This document shows, one piece after another, positions 1 to 8,900 of a stretch of 64,000 bases of DNA. The DNA lies in the NCBI RefSeq assembly GCF_004153685.1, contig NZ_SDQD01000001.1:992001-1056000 (forward strand), given 5' to 3'. The notes under the pieces are model-generated. The model worked only from the letters and a program-made list of their open reading frames with translations. It did no database searches and was not told where the DNA came from. The translations under genes and the position numbers were made by a program. Numbering within the stretch: the first letter of the stretch is position 1; every line of letters starts with the position of its first letter. The DNA is from Pollutimonas harenae (GTDB lineage: Bacteria; Pseudomonadota; Gammaproteobacteria; Burkholderiales; Burkholderiaceae_B).

Positions 1-397
1 CATACTTGGTGGCAATGCGCAGCCGCGAGCCCTGGCGCACGGCGGCTTCGTAGTCGAAGCCAACGGGCACTGCCACGCACAGGCGGCAGCGTGCGATGTT
101 CAGGTCTATGGGCTGATACAGCCCGCCCGGATGCTCGGCAGCATGTTCCACCAGCACGTCCTTGCCGGCAATGCCGAAGTCGGCGGCACCATACTGCACA
201 TAGGTCGGTACGTCGGTGGCGCGCACGATGATCAATTGCAGATTCGGGCTGCTGGTAGGCAAAATCAGCTTGCGCGAGGTCTCGGGGTTTTCGGGCACCT
301 GTATGCCGGCCGCGGCCAGCAAAGGCATGGTTTCGTCGAAAATCCGCCCTTTGGACAGGGCAAGCGTCAGGGGACGTTCAAGGCTGGCAGGGCTCAT
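1..397 (-). CDS. hisG: ATP phosphoribosyltransferase, short form (5' part; gene runs off the window)
   Basis: Catalyses the first step of histidine synthesis, joining ATP and PRPP. About 132 N-terminal residues are visible, beginning [20 protein letters not shown], then the typical HisG stretches [20 protein letters not shown] and [13 protein letters not shown]. The SKGR start and the GIAGKD motif are characteristic of the catalytic domain. Short-form HisG normally needs the regulatory subunit HisZ, which is not in view. The ATG overlaps the murA stop (ATGA), so the two are probably translationally coupled. The 3' end lies outside the window. Confidence 0.93.
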   Translation of the reverse strand, partial: MSPASLERPLTLALSKGRIFDETMPLLAAAGIQVPENPETSRKLILPTSSPNLQLIIVRATDVPTYVQYGAADFGIAGKDVLVEHAAEHPGGLYQPIDLNIARCRLCVAVPVGFDYEAAVRQGSRLRIATKY

Positions 398-1656
398 GCG
401 GCTTCCTGTAATCGTGTGATCTGGGCGCCGATAGAGCGCAGTTTTTCTTCCATGCGTTCATAGCCACGATCCAGATGATAAATACGCTCGACGGTGGTTT
501 CGCCAAACGCGGCCAGACCGGCAATGACCAGGCTGGCCGAGGCGCGCAGGTCGGTGGCCATGACGGTGGCGCCCGACAGCTGCGGCACGCCTGTCACCAC
601 GGCGGTGTGCCCGTCGATGTCGATTTGCGCGCCCATGCGGCCGAGCTCCTGGACGTGCATGTAGCGGTTTTCGAAGATGTTTTCGACAATGACCGCAGTG
701 CCATCGGCAATGGTATTGAGCGCCATGAGCTGGGCCTGCATGTCGGTGGGAAAGCCCGGGTACTCGCGCGTGCGGAAACCGGTGGCACGCGGCCGTTTGC
801 TCATGCTGCCGCGTATCCAGTCATCGCCGCACTCGATGGTCAGGCCTGCCTCTTCGAGTTTGCTGATGACGGCGCCCATAGTGTGTGGCGCAGCCTGGCG
901 CAGCATGATTTCGCCGCCGGTGGCGCCCACGGCGCATAAAAAGGTGCCAGCCTCGATGCGGTCGGCCACCACCTGATGGCTGGCGCCGTGCAGACGCTCG
1001 ACGCCGTCGATAATGATCTGGTCGGTGCCGTGGCCCTGGATGCGGGCGCCCATTTTGTTCAGCAGCTCGGCCAAGTCGACGATTTCGGGTTCGCGCGCAG
1101 CATTTTCAAGAGTGGTGCGACCCTCGGCGAGTACGGCAGCCATCATCAGGTTCTCGGTGCCGGTAACGGTGACCATGTCGGTGCGTATGGCTGTACCTTT
1201 CAGACGCGTGGCCTTGGCCACCACGAAACCGTGCTCGATCTTGATGTCGGCACCCATGGCTTCCAGGCCCTTGATGTGCTGGTCGACGGGCCGCTGGCCT
1301 ATGGCGCAACCACCCGGCAGGCTGACGCGGGCTTCGCCGAAACGGGTCAACAGCGGGCCCAGCACCAGGATCGAGGCGCGCATGGTCTTGACCAGCTCGT
1401 AAGGTGCCTCGAGGCTGGTGACCTGCGATGCGTCGAGGTGCACGATGCCGTCTTTGCTGTGGTCTGACTGCACGCCCAGCTGCTTGAGCAGCCTGAGTGT
1501 GGTACCGATATCGTTCAGGGCAGGCACATTGTGCAGGGTGACCGTGTCGGCGGTGAGCAGACTGGCGCACAAGATCGGCAGGGCGGCATTCTTGGCGCCT
1601 GAAATAGTGACTTCGCCGTTAAGACGGGTGCCACCGGTGATATGCAGCTTATCCAT
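394..1656 (-). CDS. murA: UDP-N-acetylglucosamine 1-carboxyvinyltransferase
   Basis: Cytosolic enzyme of the first committed peptidoglycan step, transferring enolpyruvate from PEP to UDP-GlcNAc. The 420 residues match the family length. The substrate-binding Lys-Asn pair is at residues 22-23 (SGAKNAALP), and the catalytic Cys is at 117 in [11 protein letters not shown], the fosfomycin target. The gene overlaps the upstream bolA-like gene by 8 bp and hisG by 4 bp. The bolA-murA-hisG order is common in beta- and gammaproteobacteria. Confidence 0.97.
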   Translation of the reverse strand: MDKLHITGGTRLNGEVTISGAKNAALPILCASLLTADTVTLHNVPALNDIGTTLRLLKQLGVQSDHSKDGIVHLDASQVTSLEAPYELVKTMRASILVLGPLLTRFGEARVSLPGGCAIGQRPVDQHIKGLEAMGADIKIEHGFVVAKATRLKGTAIRTDMVTVTGTENLMMAAVLAEGRTTLENAAREPEIVDLAELLNKMGARIQGHGTDQIIIDGVERLHGASHQVVADRIEAGTFLCAVGATGGEIMLRQAAPHTMGAVISKLEEAGLTIECGDDWIRGSMSKRPRATGFRTREYPGFPTDMQAQLMALNTIADGTAVIVENIFENRYMHVQELGRMGAQIDIDGHTAVVTGVPQLSGATVMATDLRASASLVIAGLAAFGETTVERIYHLDRGYERMEEKLRSIGAQITRLQEAA

Positions 1657-1897
1657 TAGGGTTTGCCTTGTATTCGGCTGGGGTCAGGGTGCGCATGGAC
1701 AGGGCGTGAATCTCGGCCTTCATGCGTTCGCCCAGCGCCGAATACACCAGTTGATGGCGGGCAATGAGCCGCTTGCCTTCAAAGGCCGGGCTGACGATCA
1801 GGGCTTCGAAATGCGCGCCGTCACCTAGGACTTGAAGCGTTTCGCATTCGAGGTTATCGGCAATATATTGGCGTACTTGTTCAGGAGTGGGCATCAT
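1649..1897 (-). CDS. BolA/IbaG family protein
   Basis: Small 82-residue BolA-like protein. Its single domain has the class II KH-like pattern, with [18 protein letters not shown] followed by [12 protein letters not shown]; the second segment holds the conserved His. The family works with monothiol glutaredoxins in Fe-S and iron handling or in acid stress. Its position directly before murA matches IbaG (YrbA) of E. coli rather than BolA itself. It lies 5 bp after the ABC permease stop and overlaps murA, so it probably belongs to the same transcript. Confidence 0.88.
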   Translation of the reverse strand: MMPTPEQVRQYIADNLECETLQVLGDGAHFEALIVSPAFEGKRLIARHQLVYSALGERMKAEIHALSMRTLTPAEYKANPNG

Positions 1898-1902
1898 GGC
1901 GA

Positions 1903-2697
1903 TCAGTTCCGAAGTTTATAGCCACTGGCCAGCAGGCGCAGGGCAAAAAGACACAGCACGGCAAACACGCCGGCAACAACCGCCAGGCTTTGCCATGGCG
2001 AGACGTCTGACACGGCAAAAAAGCCGTAGCGGAAGCCGTCTATGGTGTAGAAGACGGGATTCCAGCGCGATACGGCCTGCCAGAACGGCGGCAGGCTATG
2101 TATGGAATAAAACACGCCCGACAGGAAAGTGGCAGGCAGGATCAGAAAGTTTTGAAAAGCCGCCAGCTGGTCGAATTTTTCGGACCACAGCCCTGCGATC
2201 ATGCCCAGCGTACCCATGATGCCGCAAGACAGCACGGCAAAGGCCAGTATCCACAAAATGTTGTGGACGGGCAGATGCACGAAGAACAGGGCTACCAGCC
2301 ACACACAGGAACCCACGGCCAGGCCACGGGCAATCGATGCCAGCAAATAGGCGCTGAAGATCTCGCGGTGTGACAGCGGCGGCAGCAGAATAAAGACCAG
2401 GTTTCCGGTAATGCGGCTTTGAATCAGCGACGACGATGGATTGGCAAAGGAATTTTGCAGCATGCTCATCATCATCAGGCCGGGGATCAGGAAGGACGTG
2501 TAGGGCACCGTGCCATACACCTGCACCCGGCCTTCGAGCACATGCGCGAAAATCAGCAAATACAGCAGCGCGGTCAGGACCGGTGCGGCAATGGTCTGGA
2601 AAGCCACCTTCCAGAAGCGCGACAGTTCTTTACGCAGCAGGGTGGGAAAGCCCGAGCCCATGTCGTCGCGTGGTTTGATGATGGGTGAGCCGCTCAT
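1903..2697 (-). CDS. ABC-2 type transporter permease
   Basis: Integral membrane subunit of an ABC-2 exporter (YadH/NodJ-like), 264 residues from the ATG at 2697. I prefer that start to the longer open frame because the ATG overlaps the ATPase stop (ATGA) and the extra N-terminus translates to shadow-like sequence. About six hydrophobic segments are visible, with the family stretch TGNLVFILLPPLSHREIFSAY in the middle. It pairs with the ATPase just upstream. The substrate is unknown; the position beside mla and murA suggests an envelope role, which is inference. Confidence 0.88.
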   Translation of the reverse strand: MSGSPIIKPRDDMGSGFPTLLRKELSRFWKVAFQTIAAPVLTALLYLLIFAHVLEGRVQVYGTVPYTSFLIPGLMMMSMLQNSFANPSSSLIQSRITGNLVFILLPPLSHREIFSAYLLASIARGLAVGSCVWLVALFFVHLPVHNILWILAFAVLSCGIMGTLGMIAGLWSEKFDQLAAFQNFLILPATFLSGVFYSIHSLPPFWQAVSRWNPVFYTIDGFRYGFFAVSDVSPWQSLAVVAGVFAVLCLFALRLLASGYKLRN

Positions 2698-3488
2698 GCC
2701 GTGACCCCCAGATATTCTTCTTCCTGGTGCATGATGCGCACGAAAGCCTCTTCGAGGTGGGTGCCGCCCACGCGGGCCAGCAGCGCCTGGGTGGTGTCCA
2801 GGGCAATCATGCGGCCACTCTTGAGCATGGCGATGCGCCCGCACAGCGCCTCGGCCTCTTCAAGATAGTGGGTGGTGAGCAAAATCGTGTGGCCTTCTTT
2901 GTTCAGGCGTGCAATGAACTCCCACAAGGTGCGGCGCAGGTCGACGTCGACCCCGGCAGTGGGTTCGTCGAGAATAATGACAGGCGGGCGGTGAACCAGG
3001 GCCTGGGCCACCAGCACACGGCGCTTCATGCCGCCGGATAGCGCACGCATATTGGTTTGCGCCTTGTCAGCCAGCCCCAGATTGCTCAGGATTTCGTCTA
3101 TCCAGTCATCGTTGTTGCGCAAGCCGAAATAACCCGACTGTATACGCAGGGTTTCGCGCACGGTAAAGAATGGGTCGTAGACGATTTCCTGGGGGACGAC
3201 GCCCAATGAGCGGCGCGACTGGCGAAAATCATTGACCACATCGTAGCCACAGACGCGAGCCGTACCGGCCGACGCCTGGGCCAGGCCCGCCAGGATGGAA
3301 ATCAGTGTGGTTTTGCCTGCGCCGTTGGGACCGAGCAGGCCGAAGAACTCGCCATGCTCGACCCTGAAGCTGACGTCATCCAGCGCCTGGAACCCTTTCG
3401 GTGCAGGCGCGCCCGTTAGCCTCTCTTTCCAGCTTCGGCTACGGGGGGCATATACTTTTGAAATATGTTCTAGAACAATGGCAGACAT
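2694..3488 (-). CDS. ABC-2 exporter ATP-binding protein
   Basis: Nucleotide-binding subunit of the ABC-2 exporter, 264 residues. Walker A is [13 protein letters not shown], the signature is ALSGGMKRRVLVAQAL, Walker B is VIILDEPTAGVD, and the switch His is in ILLTTHYLEEAE. It resembles YadG-type ATPases. I took the ATG at 3488; a TTG at 3497 would add three residues. The start lies only about 8 bp beyond the T-run of a strong terminator and has no evident ribosome-binding site, so how it is expressed is unclear. Confidence 0.9.
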   Translation of the reverse strand: MSAIVLEHISKVYAPRSRSWKERLTGAPAPKGFQALDDVSFRVEHGEFFGLLGPNGAGKTTLISILAGLAQASAGTARVCGYDVVNDFRQSRRSLGVVPQEIVYDPFFTVRETLRIQSGYFGLRNNDDWIDEILSNLGLADKAQTNMRALSGGMKRRVLVAQALVHRPPVIILDEPTAGVDVDLRRTLWEFIARLNKEGHTILLTTHYLEEAEALCGRIAMLKSGRMIALDTTQALLARVGGTHLEEAFVRIMHQEEEYLGVTA

Positions 3489-3495
3489 GGCAAAC

Positions 3496-3529
3496 AAAAA
3501 AAGCTTGGCCCATCATCAGGCCAAGCTTT
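3496..3529 (-). terminator. Rho-independent terminator after mlaC
   Basis: A perfect 11-bp stem (AAAGCTTGGCC / GGCCAAGCTTT) with an 8-nt loop. On the minus strand it is followed by a run of T. It lies 62 bp after the mlaC stop and immediately before the ATPase start, so it should end mla transcripts. Confidence 0.85.
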
Positions 3530-3590
3530 GTATTATAGTCGGTGCGCCCAAGCTTGAGCTACGAATGGAATTGCAAGGCGCAGACCCGAA

Positions 3591-4250
3591 TTATTTGCCG
3601 CTGCGGTTCAGGGCAGCTATCAGCCCGTCAATGCCATTTTGCGAGATTTGCTGCGCAAACTGGTTGCGGTAATTCTGGATCAGCCAGATGTTCTCTACGT
3701 TCAAATCATAGATTTTCCAGCCTTGCGGGGTTTTTTCGAGGCGGTAGTCTACGTTGACCGCGGGTCCGTTGCTTTGTGTGAGCGCTGAGCGGACCACGAC
3801 ATCGTCGGCCGAGGCGTCACCCCTGAAGGGCATCATCTTGATGGTGGACTGCTGATCAACATTAGACAGTGCGCCGCTATAGGTACGTATGAGCGTGCCC
3901 TTGAAGGCCTGGACCAGGTCTTGCTTTTGCTGGGGCGTGGCCTGACGCCAGTGGCGGCCAGCGGCCAGACGCGTGGTTTTCTCGAAGTTGACGTAAGGCA
4001 GCACGAATTCGTCTATGACCTGGTTGATGCTGCTCAGGTCGCCAGATTGCACCGACTTGTTCTTTTTGACCTCTTCAAGAGCATTGTCGGCAACGGCCTG
4101 GACGAAGTCATTGGGTGCCGCCTGAGGGTCGACCTTGTTTTGAGCCATGGCCGGCACCGACAAAACCAGTGCGCTGATGGCCAGCAGGGCTGCAGCCATC
4201 AGGCGCTGCCAGTTGAGTGTGTCTGGACGAATGAAAGATAAATTCAGCAT
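3591..4250 (-). CDS. mlaC: Phospholipid-binding periplasmic protein MlaC
   Basis: Periplasmic shuttle that carries phospholipids between the outer-membrane MlaA complex and the inner-membrane MlaFED transporter. It has 219 residues from the ATG at 4250, chosen for its strong AGGAG site 7 bp upstream; a longer frame to 4307 lacks this. A signal peptide with hydrophobic core LMAAALLAISALVLSVPAMA precedes the mature QNKVDP. The mature part shows the Tol-Tol/MlaC domain (NQVIDEFVLPYVNFEKTTRL, then YDLNVENIWLIQNYRNQF). It is the last gene before a strong terminator. Confidence 0.93.
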   Translation of the reverse strand: MLNLSFIRPDTLNWQRLMAAALLAISALVLSVPAMAQNKVDPQAAPNDFVQAVADNALEEVKKNKSVQSGDLSSINQVIDEFVLPYVNFEKTTRLAAGRHWRQATPQQKQDLVQAFKGTLIRTYSGALSNVDQQSTIKMMPFRGDASADDVVVRSALTQSNGPAVNVDYRLEKTPQGWKIYDLNVENIWLIQNYRNQFAQQISQNGIDGLIAALNRSGK

Positions 4251-4306
4251 AGTTGGACTCCTGTTCGGCATCGGCAGCGCACACGGCGCTGGCCTGGATG
4301 TCGTCA

Positions 4307-5161
4307 TTACTGTGTCGTGCCTGCGGCCGGCGTGCTGGCCGCATCGTTGGTGTCTTCGGGATCGGTATAGTCTGGCAGACTGTCGTCAGAGTAATCGGGC
4401 AGAGCGTCTTCGGAATAGTCGGGCGCGCTCTGTCCGTGGCGGCGGGTCTTGACCATGGCTTCGCGCTGCTGCAAGTAAGCGTCGCGGATAAAGCTGTAGC
4501 GGTCGAGCGCGATATCGTTGACCAGTTCATCGGCATCGAGCAGGCCCGCACGGGTATCGACAATATACAAGCCGACGAGTGAGTTGCGCACCGGAACGTT
4601 TTCGATGTGGAAGACGGGCGTAATGGGCGATACGCCGGCCGCCAGAGTGCCGACGAAGGCAGTGCCGTCGCGTACGGTGCTGGAACCCAGGAAAGGCAGC
4701 ACCACATAGGGGCCTGAATCAAAGCCCCACACGCCCAGCGTAGTGCCGAAGTCGTTACGGATGCGTTGCGAACCGTTCATGGAGGCGACGTCGATACAGC
4801 CGCCCAGGCCCATGGTGGAGTTGAACAGCACGCGGCCCAGCGTATTGAAGAAATCGTGGCCGCGGCCTTGCAGAAAGCTGTTGATGGCCGACCAGGCATC
4901 GCCCAGGTTGTTGAAAATATTGTGCACGCAATTTTGCGCCGGATCGGGCATGAGCGTGTCGTAACCTGTGGCAATAGGCTTCAGGAAGGCACGATCGACC
5001 GTATCGTTGAAGGCGTACATGCTGCGGTTATAGCTTTCCCAGGGGTCGTTCGGACTAGGATTGGGTACGCTGGCACAGCCCGCAGCCAGTGCCGTGGCGC
5101 CCAGCAGGCCGCCTAGCCGTAGAAACCGGTGTCCGGATGAAGATGCGGAGAAAGTAGTCAT
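4307..5161 (-). CDS. mlaA: Outer-membrane lipoprotein MlaA (VacJ)
   Basis: Removes misplaced phospholipids from the outer leaflet and passes them to MlaC. It is a 284-residue lipoprotein with a signal peptide and lipobox LAAGC (Cys at residue 29). The VacJ domain follows: DPWESYNRSMYAFND, LGRVLFNSTMGLGG, TLGVWGFDSGPYVVLPFLG. The C-terminal tail after about residue 245 carries three near-repeats of PDYSDD and is acidic and probably disordered. mlaA sits inside the mla operon, between mlaD and mlaC, unlike in E. coli, where it is unlinked. Confidence 0.94.
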   Translation of the reverse strand: MTTFSASSSGHRFLRLGGLLGATALAAGCASVPNPSPNDPWESYNRSMYAFNDTVDRAFLKPIATGYDTLMPDPAQNCVHNIFNNLGDAWSAINSFLQGRGHDFFNTLGRVLFNSTMGLGGCIDVASMNGSQRIRNDFGTTLGVWGFDSGPYVVLPFLGSSTVRDGTAFVGTLAAGVSPITPVFHIENVPVRNSLVGLYIVDTRAGLLDADELVNDIALDRYSFIRDAYLQQREAMVKTRRHGQSAPDYSEDALPDYSDDSLPDYTDPEDTNDAASTPAAGTTQ

Positions 5162-5227
5162 AGTCAGTAAAGGGGTAGACAGCAGTCGTAGGATTGTAAG
5201 CTTGTCGCGGCTATTTGGCTTCCGGGG

Positions 5228-5731
5228 CTAGTTGGCCCCAGGTGGTGTCAGGGTAGGCTCTGCTGGCTGACCGCCTTCTTTTTCGGCCGAGCTGTACAAA
5301 AACTTGCTGATCAGCTCTTCGAGCACTACGGCGCTTTGCGTATATTGAATCTGCCCATCCTGGGCCAGGTTTTTCTCTTCACCGCCTGGCGTCAGGCCTA
5401 TGTATTGCTCGCCCAGCAAGCCGGAAGTCAGGATAGAGGCCGACGAATCGGTGGGGAAAGTGTACTTTTCTTCGAGATCAAGCGTCACAACAGCCTGAAA
5501 GCGCTGGTTGTCGAAGCCTATGGACGATACCCTGCCCACAACGACGCCGCTGCTCTTGACCGGCGCCCGTACCTTGAGCCCGCCCAAATTATCGAAATGA
5601 GCCTGTATTTGGTAGGTAGGCGCAAAGGAAAATGAGCTCATGTTGCCGGCGCGCAGCGCCAGGAACAGCAGGGCCACCGCACCCAGCAGTACAAACAGGC
5701 CTACCCAGAAATCGGTTTTTTCACGTGTCAT
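5228..5731 (-). CDS. mlaD: MCE-domain substrate-binding subunit MlaD
   Basis: Inner-membrane-anchored MCE protein whose hexameric ring binds phospholipid above the MlaFE transporter. It has 167 residues: an N-terminal transmembrane helix (FWVGLFVLLGAVALLFLAL), then one MCE domain at about residues 38-118 (AHFDNLGGLKVRAPVKSSGV, GEQYIGLTPGG), then a short helical tail. It lies between mlaE (28 bp upstream) and mlaA in one minus-strand operon. Confidence 0.94.
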   Translation of the reverse strand: MTREKTDFWVGLFVLLGAVALLFLALRAGNMSSFSFAPTYQIQAHFDNLGGLKVRAPVKSSGVVVGRVSSIGFDNQRFQAVVTLDLEEKYTFPTDSSASILTSGLLGEQYIGLTPGGEEKNLAQDGQIQYTQSAVVLEELISKFLYSSAEKEGGQPAEPTLTPPGAN

Positions 5732-5759
5732 ATCAATGATCCGTATGTGTTGACTTATG

Positions 5760-6548
5760 TTAGTTGCTGAACATCAGCGCGGTCAGGATGAAGTCCAGTC
5801 CGAGGACCATCAGCGAACCGCTGACCACAGTGCGGGTGGTGGCGCGCGATACCCCCTCGGGTGTGGCCTTGGCCGTCCAGCCCGCATGCAGCGCGATCAG
5901 GGTTACCGCCACGCCAAAGACCACGCTTTTGACAAAGCCGTTCAGTACATCTTTGAAAACATCGACGCCGCCCTGCATTTGCGACCAGAAGGCGCCGGGG
6001 TCTATGCCTATCAGCACCACGCCGACTATCCAGCCGCCCAGAATGCCCACCATGGAAAATACGGCCGCCAGCACCGGCATGGCCACTACACCGCCCCAGA
6101 AGCGCGGCACCAGCACGCGGCGTATGGGGTCGACCGCCATGACCTCCATGGCGGCGATTTGCTCGCCAGCCTTCATGAGGCCGATTTCTGCCGTCAGCGA
6201 GGTGCCGGCGCGGCCGGCGAACAGCAATGCCGTGACCACCGGCCCCAGTTCGCGTACCAGCGACAGCGCCACCAGCAGGCCCAGCGCTTCTTCAGAGCCA
6301 TAGCGGTTCAGCGTGTAATAGCCTTGCAGACCCAGCACAAAGCCCACGAACAGACCGGATACGGCAATGATCAGCAGGGAATAATTACCGATGAAATGGA
6401 TTTGCTGGGAAATCAGCCCCGGGCGTTTGAATGCGATGTCGCTGCGCGCCAGAATGGCGCCGGCCAGCCGCATGAAGGCGCCCATTCCGCTGATACTGTT
6501 GCGTACCCGGGCACCCAGCGCTGCGATGAGTTGAACAGGCGATGTCAT
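5760..6548 (-). CDS. mlaE: Phospholipid ABC transporter permease MlaE
   Basis: Membrane subunit of the MlaFED transporter, 262 residues from the ATG at 6548. The open frame extends well upstream, but only as an out-of-frame reading of mlaF; the chosen ATG overlaps the mlaF stop (ATGA). It shows the MlaE/Ttg2B permease pattern of five or so membrane segments. Family motifs are LVRELGPVVTALLFAGRAGT and ALEVMAVDP-like IAAMEVMAVDPIRRVL. It couples to MlaF for ATP hydrolysis. Confidence 0.94.
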   Translation of the reverse strand: MTSPVQLIAALGARVRNSISGMGAFMRLAGAILARSDIAFKRPGLISQQIHFIGNYSLLIIAVSGLFVGFVLGLQGYYTLNRYGSEEALGLLVALSLVRELGPVVTALLFAGRAGTSLTAEIGLMKAGEQIAAMEVMAVDPIRRVLVPRFWGGVVAMPVLAAVFSMVGILGGWIVGVVLIGIDPGAFWSQMQGGVDVFKDVLNGFVKSVVFGVAVTLIALHAGWTAKATPEGVSRATTRTVVSGSLMVLGLDFILTALMFSN

Positions 6549-7372
6549 GAGCGTTTGCCATGTTGACCCAGCCATTTCGTGAAGGCGGGTGTGGTGGGAT
6601 AGTGAAAGGCAATGGGTCCGTCGGGTTGGCCGTCGAGAAATTGACGCACATAGGGGTCTTGCGAATCGGCCAGCGTAGCGGGCGTGCCACTGGCGATCAG
6701 TTTGCCTTGTCCCACCATGTAAACCTGGTCGGCAATCGCAAAGGACTCGGCGACATCGTGCGTAATCAGCACTGAGGCACAATCCAGGCGGTCGGTCAGA
6801 TCGCGAATGAGCTGGGCGGTAATCCCCATGGAAATCGGGTCCAGGCCGGCAAAGGGCTCGTCGTACAAAACCAGTTCGGGTTCGAGCACCACGGCGCGAG
6901 CCAAGGCAACACGGCGGGCCATGCCGCCGGATATCTCGGAAATTTTCAGGTGAGCAGCGGCGCGCAGGCCCACGGCGTCGAGCTTGTCGAGTACGCGCTC
7001 GACGATCTGGCCTTCGGACACCTGGGTGTGTTCGCGCAGGGGAAAGGCCACGTTCTCGAAGACATTGAGGTCGGTGAACAGCGCACCTTGCTGAAACAGC
7101 ACGCCCATGCGCTGGCGCAGCTCGCGCAGCTTTTCGCCCCTGGCCTGCGCGATATTGCTGCCAAAGACCTGGATGGTACCTGCTTGTGCTGTGATCTGAC
7201 CTGTGGTGGCGCGCAGCAAGGTTGTTTTGCCCGAGCCGGAACCACCCATCATGGCAACGACCTGGCCCTTGCGGACTTCGAGATCGATGTCTTGCAGCAC
7301 GGTAAAGTCGCCGTAGCCCAGGGCTACGTTGCTGAACCTTACGATAGGGTCGTCGACGGTTGTTGAGTTCAT
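6545..7372 (-). CDS. mlaF: Phospholipid ABC transporter ATP-binding protein MlaF
   Basis: ATPase of the Mla lipid transporter, 275 residues. Walker A is GGSGSGKTTLL, the signature is the ISGGMARRVALARA form typical of MlaF, Walker B is ELVLYDEPFAGLD, and the H-loop is in VLITHDVAESF. It is the first gene of the operon mlaF-E-D-A-C. No STAS-domain MlaB gene follows mlaC, although MlaB supports MlaF in E. coli. Confidence 0.94.
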   Translation of the reverse strand: MNSTTVDDPIVRFSNVALGYGDFTVLQDIDLEVRKGQVVAMMGGSGSGKTTLLRATTGQITAQAGTIQVFGSNIAQARGEKLRELRQRMGVLFQQGALFTDLNVFENVAFPLREHTQVSEGQIVERVLDKLDAVGLRAAAHLKISEISGGMARRVALARAVVLEPELVLYDEPFAGLDPISMGITAQLIRDLTDRLDCASVLITHDVAESFAIADQVYMVGQGKLIASGTPATLADSQDPYVRQFLDGQPDGPIAFHYPTTPAFTKWLGQHGKRS

Positions 7373-7436
7373 AGGCGCGGCAGCTTGGCAATCAGCCTTG
7401 CATTGTATCGTGTTCGCCGGTGCGTCAGATTGTCCA

Positions 7437-7468
7437 GCGGAAAACGTCGCAAAAGCGACGGTTTCCGC
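7437..7468 (-). terminator. Hairpin between livF and mlaF, candidate terminator
   Basis: A 14-bp stem with one mismatch (GCGGAAAACGTCGC / GCGACGGTTTCCGC) and a 4-nt AAAA loop, 19 bp after the livF stop. It lacks a clear T-run on the minus strand, so termination there is inferred from stem strength and position. Confidence 0.5.
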
Positions 7469-7486
7469 TTCTTTCGCGCCGTGGCC

Positions 7487-8185
7487 TTACATACCCAGAT
7501 ACACCGACTGTATATGCCGGTTGTTGCGCAGCGCTTCGCCGGTGCCATCCAGCGATATACGGCCGTTTTCAATCACATAGCCGCGATCGCAGATGCTCAG
7601 TGCATGGTGCAAGTGCTGCTCGACCAGGACGATGGTGATTTCCTTCTTGATCTCGACAATCTTCTTGAAAATCTCGTCAGACAAGATGGGGGCGATGCCC
7701 AGTGATGGCTCATCGAGCAGTAGCAGGCGCGGCCTGGCCATCAGGCCGCGGCCTATGGCCAGCATTTGCTGTTCGCCACCCGACAGGTTGCCGGCCAGGT
7801 TGGTCAGGCGTTCCTTAAGGCGCGGAAAGGTATCGAGCACATAGCTGATCATGTCCTGGCGTCCCGCGCGGGAGCGTTTGTTGTACCCACCCACAACCAG
7901 GTTTTCCATGACGGTCATTTCAGGGAACACCTTGCGGCCTTCCGGCACATACGAGATACCCAGCTCGGCCATCTTATGCGCCGGCATGTCGGAAATGTCG
8001 TTGCCCTGGAATTTCACAGCGCCGGTTTTACTGACCAGTCCGACGATGGATTGCATGATGGTGGTCTTGCCGGCACCGTTGGTACCGATAATGGCCAGGA
8101 TTTCGCCTTCCTTGACCTCGAAGCTCACGTCCCATACCGCCTGGACATTGCCATAGAAACTATTGAGCTTATCGATTTGCAGCAT
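7487..8185 (-). CDS. livF: Branched-chain amino acid type ABC transporter ATPase LivF
   Basis: One of the two ATPases of a HAAT-family uptake system, 232 residues from [12 protein letters not shown]. Walker A is GTNGAGKTT, the signature is LSGGEQQMLAIGRGLM, Walker B is LLLLDEPSLGI, and the H-loop is VLVEQHLHHAL. The start at 8185 overlaps the end of livG by 17 bp. It is the last gene of livK-H-M-G-F. Substrates of this family include Leu/Ile/Val, amides and urea, and cannot be told apart from this subunit. Confidence 0.92.
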   Translation of the reverse strand: MLQIDKLNSFYGNVQAVWDVSFEVKEGEILAIIGTNGAGKTTIMQSIVGLVSKTGAVKFQGNDISDMPAHKMAELGISYVPEGRKVFPEMTVMENLVVGGYNKRSRAGRQDMISYVLDTFPRLKERLTNLAGNLSGGEQQMLAIGRGLMARPRLLLLDEPSLGIAPILSDEIFKKIVEIKKEITIVLVEQHLHHALSICDRGYVIENGRISLDGTGEALRNNRHIQSVYLGM

Positions 8186-8897
8186 AGCCTTCTCCCAGAT
8201 AAGCCTTGATGACCTGCTCATCTTTTACAACGTCTTCGGGTTTGCCGCGGGCAATGGGCTCGCCGTTCTGAAGAACGACGATAGAGTGCGCCACGGCCAT
8301 GACTGCCTTCATGATGTGTTCAATAATGACGATCGAGACCCCATCGCGGTTGATCTCGTGTATGAGTTCGATGGCCTTGTCCACTTCGGCGGGCGTCAGG
8401 CCCCCCATGGGCTCATCCATGAGCAACAAGGTGGGCTGGGTGGCCAGTGCGCGAGCCACCTCCAGGCGCTTCAGGTTGCCGATAGACAACGAACCCGCCA
8501 GGGTGTCCTGCATGGCCGCCAGGTTGGTGCGATCCAGCATGACCCGTGCCTTCTCGCGTGCTTCCTTGGTGTTGCGGCTTTTCGACAGGCAGGCCACCAT
8601 GACGTTGTCGAACACGCTGAGCTTGGCCAGTGGCTTGACCACCTGGAAGGTACGAGCCAGGCCTTGCGCGTTCAGCGTGTAGGGTTTTTGTCCCGTCACG
8701 TCCTTGCCATTGAAACTGACCCTGCCTTCGGTGGGCGGCATATAGCCTGCGATCATGTTGAAGCACGTTGTCTTGCCAGCCCCGTTGGGGCCTATCAGCG
8801 CCAGAATCTCGCCCTTTTTGACTTCGAACGATACCCCATTGACGGCGGCCAGACCGCCGAAGCGCTTGACCAGGTTTTCTACTTTAAGAATATGCAT
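8169..8897 (-). CDS. livG: Branched-chain amino acid type ABC transporter ATPase LivG
   Basis: Second ATPase of the system, 242 residues. Walker A is [13 protein letters not shown], Walker B is [12 protein letters not shown], and the H-loop is [11 protein letters not shown]. The signature reads [15 protein letters not shown] where most LivG proteins have LSYGQQRRLEIARAL, a notable departure at the Tyr and Gln positions. It starts 3 bp after livM and overlaps livF. The ATPase should still function, because the Walker residues are intact. Confidence 0.92.
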   Translation of the reverse strand: MHILKVENLVKRFGGLAAVNGVSFEVKKGEILALIGPNGAGKTTCFNMIAGYMPPTEGRVSFNGKDVTGQKPYTLNAQGLARTFQVVKPLAKLSVFDNVMVACLSKSRNTKEAREKARVMLDRTNLAAMQDTLAGSLSIGNLKRLEVARALATQPTLLLMDEPMGGLTPAEVDKAIELIHEINRDGVSIVIIEHIMKAVMAVAHSIVVLQNGEPIARGKPEDVVKDEQVIKAYLGEGYAANR

Positions 8898-8900
8898 GGT

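Noticed and set aside
5757-6566. 269-codon plus-strand frame opposite mlaE
   Set aside because: It is His/Gln-rich antisense translation of a conserved permease gene, with no family resemblance.
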